Shown piece after piece: positions 1 through 12,101 of a stretch of 64,000 nt of DNA (position 1 is the first letter of the stretch; each line of letters opens with the position of its first letter). The stretch is taken from contig CM047805.1 in assembly GCA_026214975.1 (NCBI GenBank), positions 113,641,845 to 113,705,844 on the forward strand. Direction: 5' to 3'. The stretch is from Gentiana macrophylla (lineage: Eukaryota > Streptophyta > Magnoliopsida > Gentianales > Gentianaceae). Both the position numbers and the translations under genes were made by a program. The notes under the pieces are model-generated. The model saw nothing but the letters and a program-made list of their open reading frames with translations. It was not told the DNA's origin and made no database searches.

Positions 1-609
1 GATGACCAAACATGTATACTCCGCATGCTTCAGTATCACACCCAATCACTACCGCATGATCGCCCCGTGGCTTGGGGAAACCTCAATAGTTTCAAAGCAT
101 GACAATCCACACCGTGATTCCATGAAGACTCCGGTCCAAAGGATAATTACACAACCGTCACATAGTGTGACACTTATCCATGTAAGTGGATCAGTCTAAC
201 GTACGCATTCTCTAATACACGTCCACGTACAGTCCAAGTGTCTCCACACTTTGATAGACGAGATCTATCTCTGCCCTTAAAGATAGAAGACATATAATAC
301 ATGCTAGCCTGTTCATACTATCAATGCCCTGTTTAATAGTATATCAGCCTAGAGACATTTTAGAACCAAACTTATTAAAGTGATTAGAGATCTCATCAAC
401 CATAATCGCCTGTCATGGTTTCTCTATCATATATAGTTTAATACTAAGGACGTTATCATGTAACAATTCACAATTGGTTCTTTAAAAGAACGTATTTATG
501 ACAACAGAAAAGACATTTAATATATGTATAAACACAAAAAAAGAGTAGAAATGATCCGACCCGGTCGGATCCATTCCAACCCGATTGGGTTTAGAACACT
601 ATTTCAACA
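1..609 (-). mobile_element. Truncated Copia-type LTR (family B), minus orientation
   Basis: The segment is the reverse complement of the start of the plus-strand LTR at 4349-6217. The shared sequence runs from the TG end (609 here, 4349 there) through a CCGACCCGGTC motif to the window edge, with scattered substitutions. The window cuts it, so its other end and target duplication cannot be seen. No polypurine tract lies next to the 609 end, so it may be a solo LTR or belong to an element outside the window. Confidence 0.75.
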
Positions 610-797
610 ATAGATTAGTTAGTATAAGATTTTACTAAAAGCTAGAAGTTGTATAAGTTAATCAAGAAAAGTACGGTAATAGAAATATGAAAGGATCCTA
701 GTAAATTAAGTAAGTCATATCAAGACTTAAAGAAAACCCGAAGTCTAAAATTTTAGAACAACTCTGGACTTATATTCTGTAAAATAAAAAGTTTAGA

Positions 798-1939
798 TGT
801 TGGTCGCAGAGAAAGGAAAGAACAAAGACCAGAAGGGTTTTTTTTTTTCTTGTTGAATGACATTGTTTACTATTTTAAATAACATTTGATAAGTTGATAT
901 GTGAAATGCATTGAATTACTCTTTCTTTTAATTAGTTTTTTTCAAAAGATTATATACCCCACACACACAAAATAAGATACTAAAAGTCAAAGTGAGAAAG
1001 TAAATGTGCGTAAAGAGAAAAACAAAAGACTTATAGAGGTTCAAGATGGTGTAATCCCTTAATCCTCTCTTCTTTTGTGATGATCGGAGGAATTCCCTAT
1101 TGTGATATTACATCGGTACGACAGTAAGGATTGTCTTAACAACTCCTCAAGTTGCTTCACAATTTGAGCAATCATGACATTTCTTCTCAACAACTATCAC
1201 CTTCCTCACAGCTCCTTGACATACACAATCTACTTTATCTACTTCACTCCTTCAAAGCTTCACGCTTTTTCACTGATCTCTTGATTTTTGTATAAGAAAT
1301 AAGGACCGAATCAATATTAATCTAAAATCCAAGTTCAACCTTGATTCTTGCGTTTGAATTCTTCTTATTTATGAAACTTGAATGATCTAGATGTATCTTT
1401 TTAGTGTTTTTTAATTTATGATGAATGATTGCTCGATGATTCTTGATTTTCTTTCTTGTATCGTATATCTCATATGTTCTTCTTGTTGTTGATGTCCGAT
1501 ATTTAAAGCTTCAATTATTCAATGCCGTTCCTCCAATTTGAAACTTCTGCCCATTACCTGTGATTTCACAAATATAGTTTCCTTGATTTTTCTTGATTGA
1601 ATGTTCTTGATTTCAAAGATACCCAAACATTGATAATACTTAGGTTTATTCAAGGTCATCACAAACTTTCTTGATTACAAACCTATACATTAGTTTTCTG
1701 ATCTCCAGTCTTCATCACCGAGTTTGACTCTTCAATCTTCTACTCTGATACATGAACCATTCTAGAACTATAATACTAAGTTTTCTGGTCGGACCTATTA
1801 CATTCTCTATTATAGTGCTTAGAATGGAGAATCTATCCATAATCAGGCTTATAATAATCCTATACAATGATCTTCTAGACTCAATCAGGCTTCTATAACA
1901 GCTAGCCAAGCCATCATCAATTCTAAAATATTCCTAACA
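798..1939 (-). mobile_element. SIRE/Maximus-like Copia LTR (3' LTR), minus orientation
   Basis: The right end reads CCTAACA and is followed by a pyrimidine run that is a polypurine tract on the minus strand. That makes this the 3' LTR of an element whose interior lies to the right. The section at about 985-1260 (TATAGAGGTTCAAGATGGTG and onward) resembles the LTR at 56779-58800. The left end is set at TGTTGGTC (798) by analogy with TGTTGGTCCC at 56779 and is uncertain. No ORF is present. Confidence 0.55.
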
Positions 1940-1953
1940 ATTTCTCCCTTTTT
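1940..1953 (-). promoter_or_regulatory. Polypurine tract of the minus-strand SIRE-like element
   Basis: The minus strand reads AAAAAGGGAGAAAT directly before TGTTAGG, the start of the LTR. This is the usual layout of the plus-strand DNA primer site (PPT followed by the 3' LTR) in plant Copia elements. Confidence 0.6.
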
Positions 1954-4348
1954 AATGATCACAAAACACTCACAAGCCTGAAATGAGTAAAAAAACAGAT
2001 AAAACGACAGACAAAAGAACATTGTTTTATTATATTTTTTTTGTAATCAGATATGTCCACGAGCTAGTAGCTATTTAGATCTATGAAATTTTGATGTTGG
2101 AACTCCATATGTGTTGTTGAAGTCTATATCTGGGTTCTTCCACTTCCAATAATCAAAGGCCAAGTTGAAAGATGCTTCTGAGTAAGCTTGCTCCTTAAAC
2201 AACTTATGAATGTCCTGTGAAGATTCCAGTGTTGTTAGTGCGTCAAAGAATTCCTTCAGCCTTGCTTGAGAAATTTAAATTTATAGATTTGCCCTCCTCA
2301 GATTCTTAAACATTTCACATGCATTATTAGCGTTCAAATTTTCAAAGGATTCGAACCCCTTCTCATTCATTCAAATTCTGCCCTATCTTCTTCCTCACCG
2401 ATCTAACGCCTTGTAGCTGATCTAGTTGATTCGCCCTTTGTTGTCTCCTTACTCCACTGGCGACTCTGATTTTGTCATTTTATCTCATCCCAGAACATAT
2501 TCAACTCAACTTGATAGCGATCCTTATGTCTAGCATTTTAATAATGAAGGCTACTTTTTGATTACCATGTGGATAAAGACATGACAAGGTTTGTAGAAAT
2601 TCCTTAAGAATTATGGATGCAGAGTCCTCAAATTCAGTCCTCTGAGCTGAGTGACCCCTTCACTCAGGTCTGCTTCTACTCCCATGATCACTACTGACAA
2701 TTCTTGCTTCCTAAATAGAAGGTCTTCTTGTTTGTTGACTCTTGGGATCTTTATCTTTGTCAGCATTGTCAGGACTTCTCTTTTGAAACTCCAAAGGAAG
2801 TTTACATCGATCATCTCTCATCTGCCTTCCATCTTCAGCAAGTGTTATGTTCTTCATCACTATCTTTCTCTGTCTTTTTCTATCTTCTTTAGACAACACT
2901 GGGACAAAGCTTTCTTCTGCTCTGGCATTTCCATTATTTATTCCATTATCTTCCTTTTTTTTGGCATCATCTAGATAATGGGTAAGGATGAAATTGTTGG
3001 TGTTCTCTACTGCCTAGATTAGAGATGTCAGCTTTGTGAATTTCTCGTCTTGAGACGCAAGCTTTGATCCAATGCGGCAATCTTGGTGTTCAATGCTCAT
3101 TTCACTTCATTCATAGTATTTTCCATACGAGTCTTCATATTCAAGTGGCGATCATTCTCATTTATGTTAATCTGAACCAGTAGTGATGTCAGTTCAGTAC
3201 TCTCCTAAAGGATATTGGCCGGTATATGTTGAATCATATCATTCTGTATCTTGAGATACTTAACGATGGCCTCAAATTTATTATACAGGCTGAATCGCTC
3301 CTTCATATTTCAAGGTTAGACACATTCAGAGAGTAGTGCCCTAGATTGCCTTTCTAACACTTTCATCACCGCTCCTTGCCGCCATTGAAGTGACTCACCG
3401 CATGTGCTTGGTGACTCACCGAGAGCAGGATCTGTTGCTTGCTCCTTATTGAGTACAACATTATCCACAACAACTAACTTAAGTGCATGGTGTTATATCC
3501 CACTGATCTTTGATGGAAGTCTTTTTCAAAAAATTCAGGCCAAGTCTCTATGGCTCAATAGTTAAATTTTGCGAAGGCAAGTCAATACCAACTGATTGAC
3601 CCGAGCTTTGATGGCTTCCATACGAGTCTTCATATTCAAGTGGCGATCATTCTCATTTATGTTAATCTGAACCAGTAGTGATGTCAGTTCAGTACTCTCC
3701 TAAAGGATATTGGCCGGTATATGTTGAATCATATCATTCTGTATCTTGAGATACTTAACGATGGCCTCAAATTTATTGTACAGAACTGCTCCTTCATATT
3801 TCAAGGTTCTAGACACATTCAGTAGTGCCCTAGATTGCCTTTCTAACACTTTCATCACCTACTCCACTGCTCATTGAAGTGACTCAGCTGTTACCAGGCT
3901 TGGTACTGTCTGTTGTGCTGAGGGAGCAGGATCAGTGTGGTTGTTTTGTTGCTCCTTATTGAGTACAACATTATCCACAACAACTAACTTAAGTGCATGG
4001 TGTTATATCCCAGCTGATGCAACCTTTTTGATGATAGAATAAGTGTCTTTTTAAAAAAATTCGTCAAGTCTCTATGGCTGACTTGGCTCAATTGACACCT
4101 TCACTACTGGTTTATATTTAGCTATAACTAGTGTACCTGATGAAGTCTCAACTAGTTCATCTTATTTCCCCTGACTGTGTGTTAGGTTGCTTCCCAATTG
4201 AGGTCTAAGCCTGTGAGTTGGGCTTTATTGAGGTTTGTCTCTGTAGTGCTTCTTGAAGGGTCTGCTAATCTCCAAATGACTCTCCATCCTAATTGCTTCC
4301 ATCAGGTTCATTTTCATCTCCCTGATCATCATCATCATCATTATTTTC
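1954..4348 (-). pseudogene. Decayed accessory (post-pol) region of a SIRE-like Copia element
   Basis: This stretch lies between the polypurine tract at 1940 and the solo LTR at 4349 and continues beyond it at 6218. The minus strand holds short coding-like pieces rich in charged residues, for example at 2611-2899, and an acidic run of D residues followed by QGDENEPDG near 4345-4300. None is longer than about 70 codons and frames change often. SIRE/Maximus elements carry an extra, often env-like ORF between RNase H and the 3' LTR, and the position fits. I recognise no domain, so the function is not assigned. Confidence 0.4.
3122..4090. repeat. Direct tandem duplication, about 497-bp period
   Basis: The sequence beginning CCATACGAGTCTTCATATTC occurs at 3122 and again at 3619, and about 440 bp after each start are alignable. 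Long identical stretches alternate with short blocks that do not match at all, such as after TTTCATCACC. The duplication lies inside the decayed accessory region of the minus-strand Copia element. Confidence 0.85.
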
Positions 4349-6217
4349 TGTTGAAAAAGTGTCTTAAACCTAATCGGGTCGGACATGATCTGACCGGGTC
4401 GGGTCATTTACAGTCTATTTAGTTTATGTAATAATTTTATTATGACTAATAAAAGAATTTTTGTTATTATATATTTTTTGTTTATCTTTATGAACCAAGT
4501 ATGTTATTGAATATAGAGTAACATCCTTATTATTAAACTATGATAGAGAAACCATGATAGTGATTATGGTTGACGAGATCTCTAATCACTTTAATAAGTT
4601 TGATACTTAAATATCTCTAGTCGTATGTACTGTCAATCAGGACATTGATAGTATGATTAGACTAGCACGTATTGGATGTCATCTATCTTATTGAAGATAG
4701 TGATATATCTTGTCTATCAAAGTGTAGAGACGCTTGGACTGTATGTGGACGTGTATTGGAGGATGCATACGTTAGACTGGCCCACTTACATTAAGTGTCG
4801 CAGTATGTGACGGTTGTGTAATTATTCTGAGACCGGAGTCTACATGGCATCACGGTGTGGATTGTCATGCTTTGACGCTATTGAGGTTTCCCCTAGCCAT
4901 GGGGCGATCATGCGGTAGTGCTCAGTTATGATATTAAAGCATGTGTAGGATACATGTTTGTTCGTCTAGAAATCGCATATCCTATTAGTAGGAGTGAATA
5001 TCTGAAATGGCCTTCTTATAAAGAATGTCTAGATCTCGTGAATCTTTGCAAAGTGGGAGTAAATGAGTTATTCCGAGAGAACATGATATCCAGATTATAA
5101 GATACGATCATTGATGTACTGACACTCGAGATACGATTGTATGGATATTGAAACATCGATATGATTCAATTTACACGGTAACTGTTTCACATGAAAGGCA
5201 GTAGTCATTGCTTTTGACTCTTCCGATGATTGGGGGTCACGGTGTGTTGCTAGACGCTATTCTGTGATCATTAGATGTGAGGGGCATTTTCGTAATTGCA
5301 CTTTATGTCTACGGCCAACATATTCGGAAGGCTATCGGGTCACACACATAAGAACATCTAGCCGGATTAAAATACGGTTATAGTAATAACCAAATAAGGA
5401 AAGTTTATCTCGACTATAGAGTGATATAGTGATTAAATTAATATGGTGGTATTTATTTATTATGAATAAATTAAATACAATATATTAATTATATTGATTG
5501 ATTAAAGAATATTCTGGATGCCAATTTATTGGCATATGGGCCGCCACATTTAAGTGTAAAAGATACACTTGAATTGTGCAATTTATTTAATGATATTATC
5601 ATATATTAATATTAGATATTAATAGATTTATGAAATATAGATTTATGTAATAAGATAAAGATAGTCAATATTAGATTTTGACTATATCTTAAATTTATTT
5701 AATATAAGATATTAAATTAAATGAGATAAATCTAGATTATCTATTTTTCTTATGTTACTAGTAAAATGTTTTCTTTCTAATTAATCTACACAGAAGATTT
5801 TCCCAATGGGATTGGGAGCTACATGGGGCGCATCAATTCCCTATATAAGCAAGGGGTTGGGTAACTATTTTGTACATCACAATTCCAAAATTTAGTTATT
5901 CTTGTGAAAAAAATATAGAGCTTTTTAGAGAGAATATTTAGAGAGAGAAAAGGTCAGTCTAGCAATTAGGTTTTTTTAGTAGCTATCCAAGGAGGATTCC
6001 GGCGAGGTGCTCGTGTGGATATTGATAGAGGCCGGACACGTGGACGGCTTGCACGCACTACTACTCTCCCTAGACGGTCAAAGCGTCGATCTTTAGATCA
6101 AGCAAGGTAATCACTGTCTACTAGCTCAACGTGTTTATTGTATTAAAAGAAGTCGATCTTGAGATCGGAAATCAAAATTTTAATTTCCGCTGCATTAAAC
6201 TAGTTGATTTCCTAACA
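4349..6217 (+). mobile_element. Solo Copia-type LTR (family B)
   Basis: The segment begins TGTTGAAAAAGTG and ends TTTCCTAACA, giving TG...CA ends over 1869 bp. It contains a TATATAAG box at 5842 and has no PBS after its end and no polypurine tract before its start. The flanks TTTTC (4344-4348) and TTTTT (6218-6222) match at 4 of 5 bases, a possible decayed target duplication. Decayed coding-like sequence of the same type lies on both sides, so this LTR interrupts an older minus-strand element. The partial copy at 1-609 is in the opposite orientation. Confidence 0.75.
5842..5849 (+). promoter_or_regulatory. TATA box of family-B LTR
   Basis: TATATAAG lies about 375 bp before the LTR end, where Copia LTRs usually place the U3 promoter. 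Activity is inferred from sequence and position only. Confidence 0.5.
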
Positions 6218-7950
6218 TTTTTTTACCACTCTGGCATTTTATGCCATGTTATTCTTAGCCTCCTCAATAGCTTTCCACAAAGGTACATCCAGTAAGCCGA
6301 TGAGATGATCAGATTTGATAAAGGACGACAACTAGTCCTCTTCAACGTACATGTGCTCAACATCATCCAACTTAAGTCAAGATTTTCTTAACTTCCAGTT
6401 GATGTACTCTACCACCCTGTCATCTATGTCTTTGCTCTTATCTACCTCTACTGCAGATTCATGTTTCCGCTGAGCCATAGACTCATCTATTTTAGTGGAT
6501 GATATATTGGCATCCACGGCTTCCTCGTATAGTAGTATGAGCTCTACAGGCAGTCTCTCATTTTCTTTCCCTTCGGGGATGATGGGAGAATCATAGGTTA
6601 TCTTCTTCTTTTTCTAAGTAGGCCTTTTTGGGGATGGGGCCTTCCTTTTTCTTGCTGCTAATGGGCTGATTTTTCGGTTTAGAGCCCTTGTTCACCTTGA
6701 ACATTGACATTGAATGGTGAAGTTCCGTTTCACTGATAGGTTTGACTCCTATCTGTGTTAGGAGATAGTGCAGGGGATTCCAAAGGATTTCTAGACATAT
6801 AACACTCTTGTTTTCTCCCTAGGCTTCTTCCATTTCTTCGGATTTTGGGCTTTCAACACAGCCTTCTTTCCATTGTCTATCTACTCCACTAATCTTGTGA
6901 ATATGTTGTGAGCCCAGTTAAACTCAGCACTTGTGTAGATGACCGACATCAGTCTTGCCATGTTCTATGTCATGAGATCCATGGAACCCGGCTTCTTTTA
7001 GTGCATTTTGTAATCACTAGACTAAATGCATCAAATGTTATCTTCAGAATATTTATGTGGCATGAGAAGTCATGATCTGATCCTTCATTGAGGGTATTTT
7101 ACTTCCATAAATCATCTTCTTTGAACTCAATCATTGCCAAATCAACCTCTCCATCATTGGTAAACCAAAAAATTCACAGAGAATAAAAAGGGTAACCAAA
7201 ATGTCTTTTCTATTGACCCTTGTGGATAGAGTTTCGTCTTCAACCTTTGCATTCCTCTAGAAATTTATCTGATTAGTGAAGCAAATCTTTCTGATAGGGG
7301 GATTGAGGAATGTTTAAAGTTGCACCGCCCTTAATTGATCAACGATTCTTGTCGATGATAAAGTGTTTATGCAACGATTCAAAAAGGTAGCCAAATCCAA
7401 GAGATGTCCAGTGGAAATTTTAATGTTATAAGGTTGAGAGGATGAAGAATCAAATTTTCAGAGAGTTGGGGTTTTTCAAAATTTTTCCCTGAGAAACTAG
7501 GATGATATTAAGCGTATTATATGAAGAATGATACTTGTAGATTTTTATTAAATCCAGACGGTTTCATATTTCAAAGTTCAAAAGGTGTGGCTAACATTTA
7601 AATTAGAATTTACCCGATTCTCTGTATTTGACAGCATGGTAATTGAGGATAGTGGGTTAAGTAATGATTACGGCGGAATGTACGAGGTGTTATGACTTAT
7701 CCGCATAATTCTTGGATTAATTAAATGCTTTATTCCCTCATGCCGAATTGAAATTGTTGACCATATTCCACTTATGCCGTTAGCCTGATTTCAGATGGTT
7801 GTCTTCGTCTGTTGTAGTACTTGGCTAACTGCATACCTCACTGAAATTCTTAGTCTGTTGCAGTACATAGCTGACTACATACTTCACTTAGCTTTCAGCC
7901 TATCATATGCCTTCTCATCAAAACTGATATGAATAATAACTAATCAAATG
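6218..7950 (-). pseudogene. Decayed accessory region of SIRE-like Copia element (upstream part)
   Basis: The minus strand can be read as coding-like blocks with interrupting stops. The stretch from about 7000 down to 6400 includes lysine-rich segments such as KKAVLKAQNPKKWKKPREK and RKRKAPSPKRPT. On the minus strand it follows the RNase H block at 8430-7955 and precedes the pieces at 4348-1954. The position fits a post-pol ORF of SIRE/Maximus elements or a LARD-type ORF. Frameshifts are frequent and no catalytic motif was seen. Around 7530-7950 there is no coding-like frame. Confidence 0.4.
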
Positions 7951-7954
7951 AAAC

Positions 7955-8430
7955 AAGTTGATCTAGTGATTGGCCTTCCAAGTGATCGCACCCATCATGT
8001 CAAAGCTCAACCCTGCTGGTTGAGTCCACTCGACTGGTTTACTCCACTGAACTACTAAGTTGATACTTCTGTCTTGTTCAATCATTCCCAATTTAGCTCT
8101 TAGTTTTGAAAATCTATCATGACTTAGAGGTTTAGTGAGGATATCGGCAAGTTGATTTATATTGTGGCATATTCTAGCATGACATCACCTTTCTCCACGT
8201 GATCACTTATGAAGTGTTTCCTCACATTTATGTGATTTTTTCTTCAGTGCAGTACATTGTTTTCTGTGATGAAGATTGCACTTGTATCAACACATAATTG
8301 AGGTTGTCTTTTCTTCTATTCCATAGTCTCTGAGATGATGTCTGATCCATATCATTTTTTTACAACACCTCTACATTGCTATAGATTGAGCTTCAGTTGT
8401 TGATGTAAAGATTGATTTTTTCTCTTTTCG
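7955..8430 (-). pseudogene. Copia RNase H C-terminal fragment
   Basis: Read leftwards on the minus strand from about 8400, the piece resembles the end of Ty1/copia pol. It shows NNVLHCRKNHINVRKHFISDH-like sequence, then VEKGDVMLEY, then a decayed version of the conserved LADILTKPL block and KLRAKLGMIEQ. Several in-frame stops interrupt it. The RT, integrase and gag portions are absent because the sequence switches to a different LTR at about 8433. It marks the right-hand limit of the minus-strand SIRE-like element. Confidence 0.65.
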
Positions 8431-8432
8431 TT

Positions 8433-8888
8433 ATTTACCATTAACTCAATAGTGATCAATTAGTTCATAACCAATAAAAATTCTGTGGATCGGCCAGTTT
8501 TTAAAATAGACAAATAAGGGGATTGTTTTTCTACTTCCCACATGAAGGAATGGATTCCGTATCTGTGAAACACACACTAAGCTACTCAATCCTGAATAGT
8601 GACAACGTGAAAGTGATTTAGACCGCGCCACTTAGAAATCCTTAACGAACACATCAAACCCAATCTTGAAACAAGTAGGAGTCTGCAATCACCTAAGGAT
8701 TATGGTTAATCTATATATGATCATCTTGTTATTTAACAGGATTTCTCAATCATGTAATTATATAAGAAATGCAGATTAAATTGGTCTAGTCATATATGAA
8801 TACATCAGTTATAAATGCCCCATTTAGGTAACCAATATCAACGCTCCGGATAAGACTCTCACACCATAAAGTGTTCTGGGTGCATTAA
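8433..8888 (-). mobile_element. Copia family-C LTR fragment, left part
   Basis: The segment matches about 25440-25890 of the family-C LTR. Shared landmarks are AGTGATCAATTAGTT, GAAGGAATGGATTCCGTAT, AGTGACAACGTGAAAGTGAT and CTTAACGAACACATCAAAC. The copy is interrupted at 8888 by a younger solo LTR and resumes at 10552. On its left it stops abruptly against Copia RNase H sequence, so about 960 bp of LTR are missing. Confidence 0.75.
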
Positions 8889-10546
8889 TGAAGGCCAATT
8901 CCTAGGTATCCAATCTAACCGGCAGTGTACCGGATAAATTGTAGTCTAGTATGGTGGGTCAATGTCGAATCCACAGGGAATTCACTTGTGAGGTTACATA
9001 CTAAAAAGTTTATGTTAATTTGATCTAGGCCACAAATTTGCAAGATAGTAATCAAATGCATAAATAAGTCTCTTGTGATAATAAAGATGGTAAAATGATA
9101 AAAGAAACTAACCAAGACAATGCGTAGCCTAGAAATCCTCTTGTAGTATCATGAGAATGATTACCGACCTTCCTACCATTGGTGTTCAAAAGTGTGAAAC
9201 GGTGCATTCCTACGCAAGTAGTTTCCCCTCATACGAGTGTATGAAACTACTCTCTACCTCCTCCATTGGTCTAGGGGTTCTAAACCTAATGAATTGGTAT
9301 GCTACGCACATGAATGCAATGACAATATCAACTATCCCTGGACAAGAAATCAAATGCCCCGAAGGGTCGATTTTACCTTCCCGTTTTCCTACCATCTTCC
9401 CACGATCAACATCTCATTTCGGTCTCCGTTAAACGTGCAAATGCTAACACTAGGCAATTACTCTAGTGCAAGCAATCAATACAACACAAGTAGGAAAAGC
9501 TTCACACAATCAAAACTAACAACACAAACAAATCATTCCCAATCAACATAAGAGGATAGCTAAAGCTACAACACAATCTTGGCTAGAAAAAGTCTAGCCA
9601 CTCACAACTACAAATATCAACATCTCAAAGTTAACATTCATAACTATAAAAACAATTGAATGAAGATAAAGATTAAGGATTACCAATCCAAAAACAAGTA
9701 TTCGAGTTGGTGCTCTTCATCCAACATCAAAAGCTTCAATGAAACTAACACTAGTGTGTTGAATTCCAATCAAGTAATGAAAGCTAAACTTAGAATCCTT
9801 ACTATTACAATCAAGTTCAAGAGTTAATTTTTACAAAAAATTCGGCTATAAGAGCCTTGGGGCTGGGGGGGTGCCTGCAAAGGGAAGAAGTTGGGGAAGA
9901 TGAAGTGTATATGATAATTTTTGTGTGAATGAAATAATAAAAGAGATCAACCTTTGCTGACTGTGCAAAATTGGCGCAGGACAATCCAACTGGTGTGCGT
10001 CATGTGCAAAATGCAGTACTGGCGTAGGTCACTGAAGTTTGGCGCGCGCCAAGTCCAAATGTAGTAGTTGGCTGAATGACACCGCATTAAATGCTCAGCA
10101 GAGTGTATAGCTTCACTTGACGCACGTCAATGTGACATGGCGCACGCCATCTGTATCTGAAATCTCTATGATCAAATTTACTCCACAACTGGGATGGACC
10201 GAACCCTCTAACGTGTGTCAACGATTCTCGTGGGTTGAAATCCTCGCCTCGGCAACAAAATCATCACTCAACAATCCAATGGCACCATCAAGTCAAAAAT
10301 CCACGCTTCCAACTGTGATATGTGTGTTGCAAAATAGACACAACGATACCACGTATAGATCTGATAACAAAATCGGCTAATACTAATAAAATAAAAGTAA
10401 AAGCATGGTTTCTTTGACCGTTCCTATGTACACAAAATGGTTCAAATTATCATAAGATTTGCTCAAGTTGATATCAAAATATCACTAATTGCATTAGAAA
10501 AAGGGGTGAATCATCGGGAATTGCATCATCAGGTTGACTTACATCA
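8889..10546 (-). mobile_element. Solo Ty3/gypsy (Tat/Athila-like) LTR
   Basis: The 1658-bp segment begins TGAAGGCC and ends TTACATCA. It is flanked by the perfect 5-bp duplication ATTAA (8884-8888 and 10547-10551), and removing it restores the family-C LTR. The minus strand reads TGATGTAAG at its start. Near its end it carries CCCTGTGGATTCGACATTG and a TACTAGACTACAA-type stretch, the layout seen at the 3' end of the Athila-type LTRs at 42370-42454. No interior, PBS or ORF remains, so it is a solo LTR. Palindromic CpG-dense motifs lie at 10039-10150. Confidence 0.85.
10039..10150. repeat. Cluster of short CpG-rich palindromes in LTR
   Basis: Three perfect inverted repeats of one design occur here: TTGGCGCGCGCCAA (10039-10052), TTGACGCACGTCAA (10117-10130) and ATGGCGCACGCCAT (10137-10150). 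Each has 6-bp arms around a central GC or CA dinucleotide. Degenerate relatives occur at about 9970-10030. Similar clusters lie in the LTRs at 14304-14464 and 61253-61422. Confidence 0.85.
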
Positions 10547-10551
10547 ATTAA

Positions 10552-10794
10552 TGGTGGTTTTATTAATAGACCCCATATTTTGATTGAGTTCACCATGGAC
10601 TGACATTTTAAGTGTATTACTTTAAAATTAATCTTTACGTGTGACACACACTAAGTTATATGGCATATTGATACAACTTAGTGTGCGGTGTAGTATTTAT
10701 AACTACGAAGCAAATAATAAGATGATAATAAATCTATCATTTATTAATAATAAAAACAATTACAAATATTATCTTCCGTACACTACATCAAACA
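10552..10794 (-). mobile_element. Copia family-C LTR fragment, right part
   Basis: After the solo LTR the family-C sequence resumes (AATGGTGGTTTTATTAATAG, then TGTGACACACACTAAGTTAT). It ends at CATCAAACA, equivalent to the CACCTAACA end at 26044. On the minus strand this is the LTR start. The sequence to its right does not show a clear polypurine tract. Confidence 0.65.
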
Positions 10795-11180
10795 AATCTA
10801 ACAAATCTATTTTCATCTGCAGTGATATTCTTGTTAGTGAAGGGTGCTTGGTGGATCTTTTCATAGACAATAACCCTGCCACTCCTTTTAAATACTTTGG
10901 TAAGTGTGCAATTATTAAAATTGACTATGACTTGGGTCATATGGAAATCTAGAAATGACATATGCTTCACGAATTATTCTTCTTATGTGCCAAAAGTTCT
11001 TAATTTTTCTTTTTTGGTGAACCACTAGTAGGAATTCATAACTATCTGGTTCATGTAATCGTGGGACAAAACATCTGCTAGTATCCGGTAAATTTATTGG
11101 GGATGTTTGTTAATTTGGTTGTGTTAGTTTCGGGTTATAATTGTTTATTTCCATGACCAGCCTAATCTTATAGTTCTCTT
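10795..11180. other. Unassigned intergenic stretch
   Basis: AT-rich sequence between the family-C LTR end and the hAT element. A short open frame crosses 10641-10952 but begins inside the LTR and has no recognisable motif. I see no gene. Confidence 0.4.
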
Positions 11181-11188
11181 TTGTTTGG

Positions 11189-12093
11189 CATGGCCGGCCC
11201 TCCCCTAAGGCCTTCGAGACCCGGGTCTTAGACCCAACGGTGTCGAAGGGCCCAACGGTACATGTTTCGTTAAAAGGAAAAAAAAATCGTGTAGATTTAA
11301 TCCGATCCAACCTAAAATAATATGTTAATTTTCTCTTTTGATAAAGGCCCAAATTTTTTTTTTTACTCTAATTGATAAAGGCCCCAATAAAAAATTTTAC
11401 TTGACCAAAAAAAATAGATATATACAAACAAGTTTTATTACTTTTTTTGCATTTACGGATGTTAAAAACGCGATAAGTGTTGGAAAAAATGTAGTATTTA
11501 GGATTTGACAGAGAATTAGAAACTCCAAGACACGTTAATAACGTTGTTTTTTAAGAGATGTTCTGTCCCACACGATTTGTCACTAAGGGATCAAATGAAA
11601 ATCTCTTTCAGGATACAATGAGGGTATTTGATTAAAACAGTGACTTGTTTGAATCATACCCGAGAACACTCAAAGTTTTTCTAATGATGTTGTCAAATTT
11701 ATGGATTTTCGTCTTCATACTTATACCTTTTATAGGTTGCAAGTACCCCATAAACGAATGGATGTACTCTTTGCACGAAAGGGTAGGGTTGTCACTGTTC
11801 ACCGGATGAAAGCATGCAACACCCTTACACGAAAGGGTAAGTACATATCAGTTCGAAAATGCGTGTATCTGAAAATGCGTGTATCTGAAAATGAACTGAT
11901 GCATGCATTGGTTTAGATTTCGGGGGCGTTAACATTAATTCGTACGGCAACTCGTATGCAAACGATAACCAAAATATTTATTTATGAAATAATATCTAAC
12001 AATAAGTATGTTTTAAAAAAAAAAACAATTTCAACTAAAAGACCCAATTCGGGGACTTGGTCTTAGGCCCAATAAAAACGAGGGCCGGCCCTG
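11189..12093. mobile_element. Non-autonomous hAT-type DNA transposon
   Basis: The 905-bp element has terminal inverted repeats CATGGCCGGCCCTC (left) and GAGGGCCGGCCCTG (right), which pair at 13 of 14 bases. It is flanked by the perfect 8-bp duplication TTGTTTGG (11181-11188 and 12094-12101). CAGGG-type ends with an 8-bp duplication are characteristic of the hAT superfamily. The interior has no transposase frame, so mobility would need a related enzyme in trans. It contains a 17-bp direct repeat near 11861-11893 (GCGTGTATCTGAAAAT). Confidence 0.88.
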
Positions 12094-12101
12094 TTGTTTG
12101 G

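Noticed and set aside
2651..2974. 107-codon plus-strand open frame
   Set aside because: It lies opposite to the coding-like minus strand of a decayed Copia accessory region and has no motif, so it is a shadow frame.
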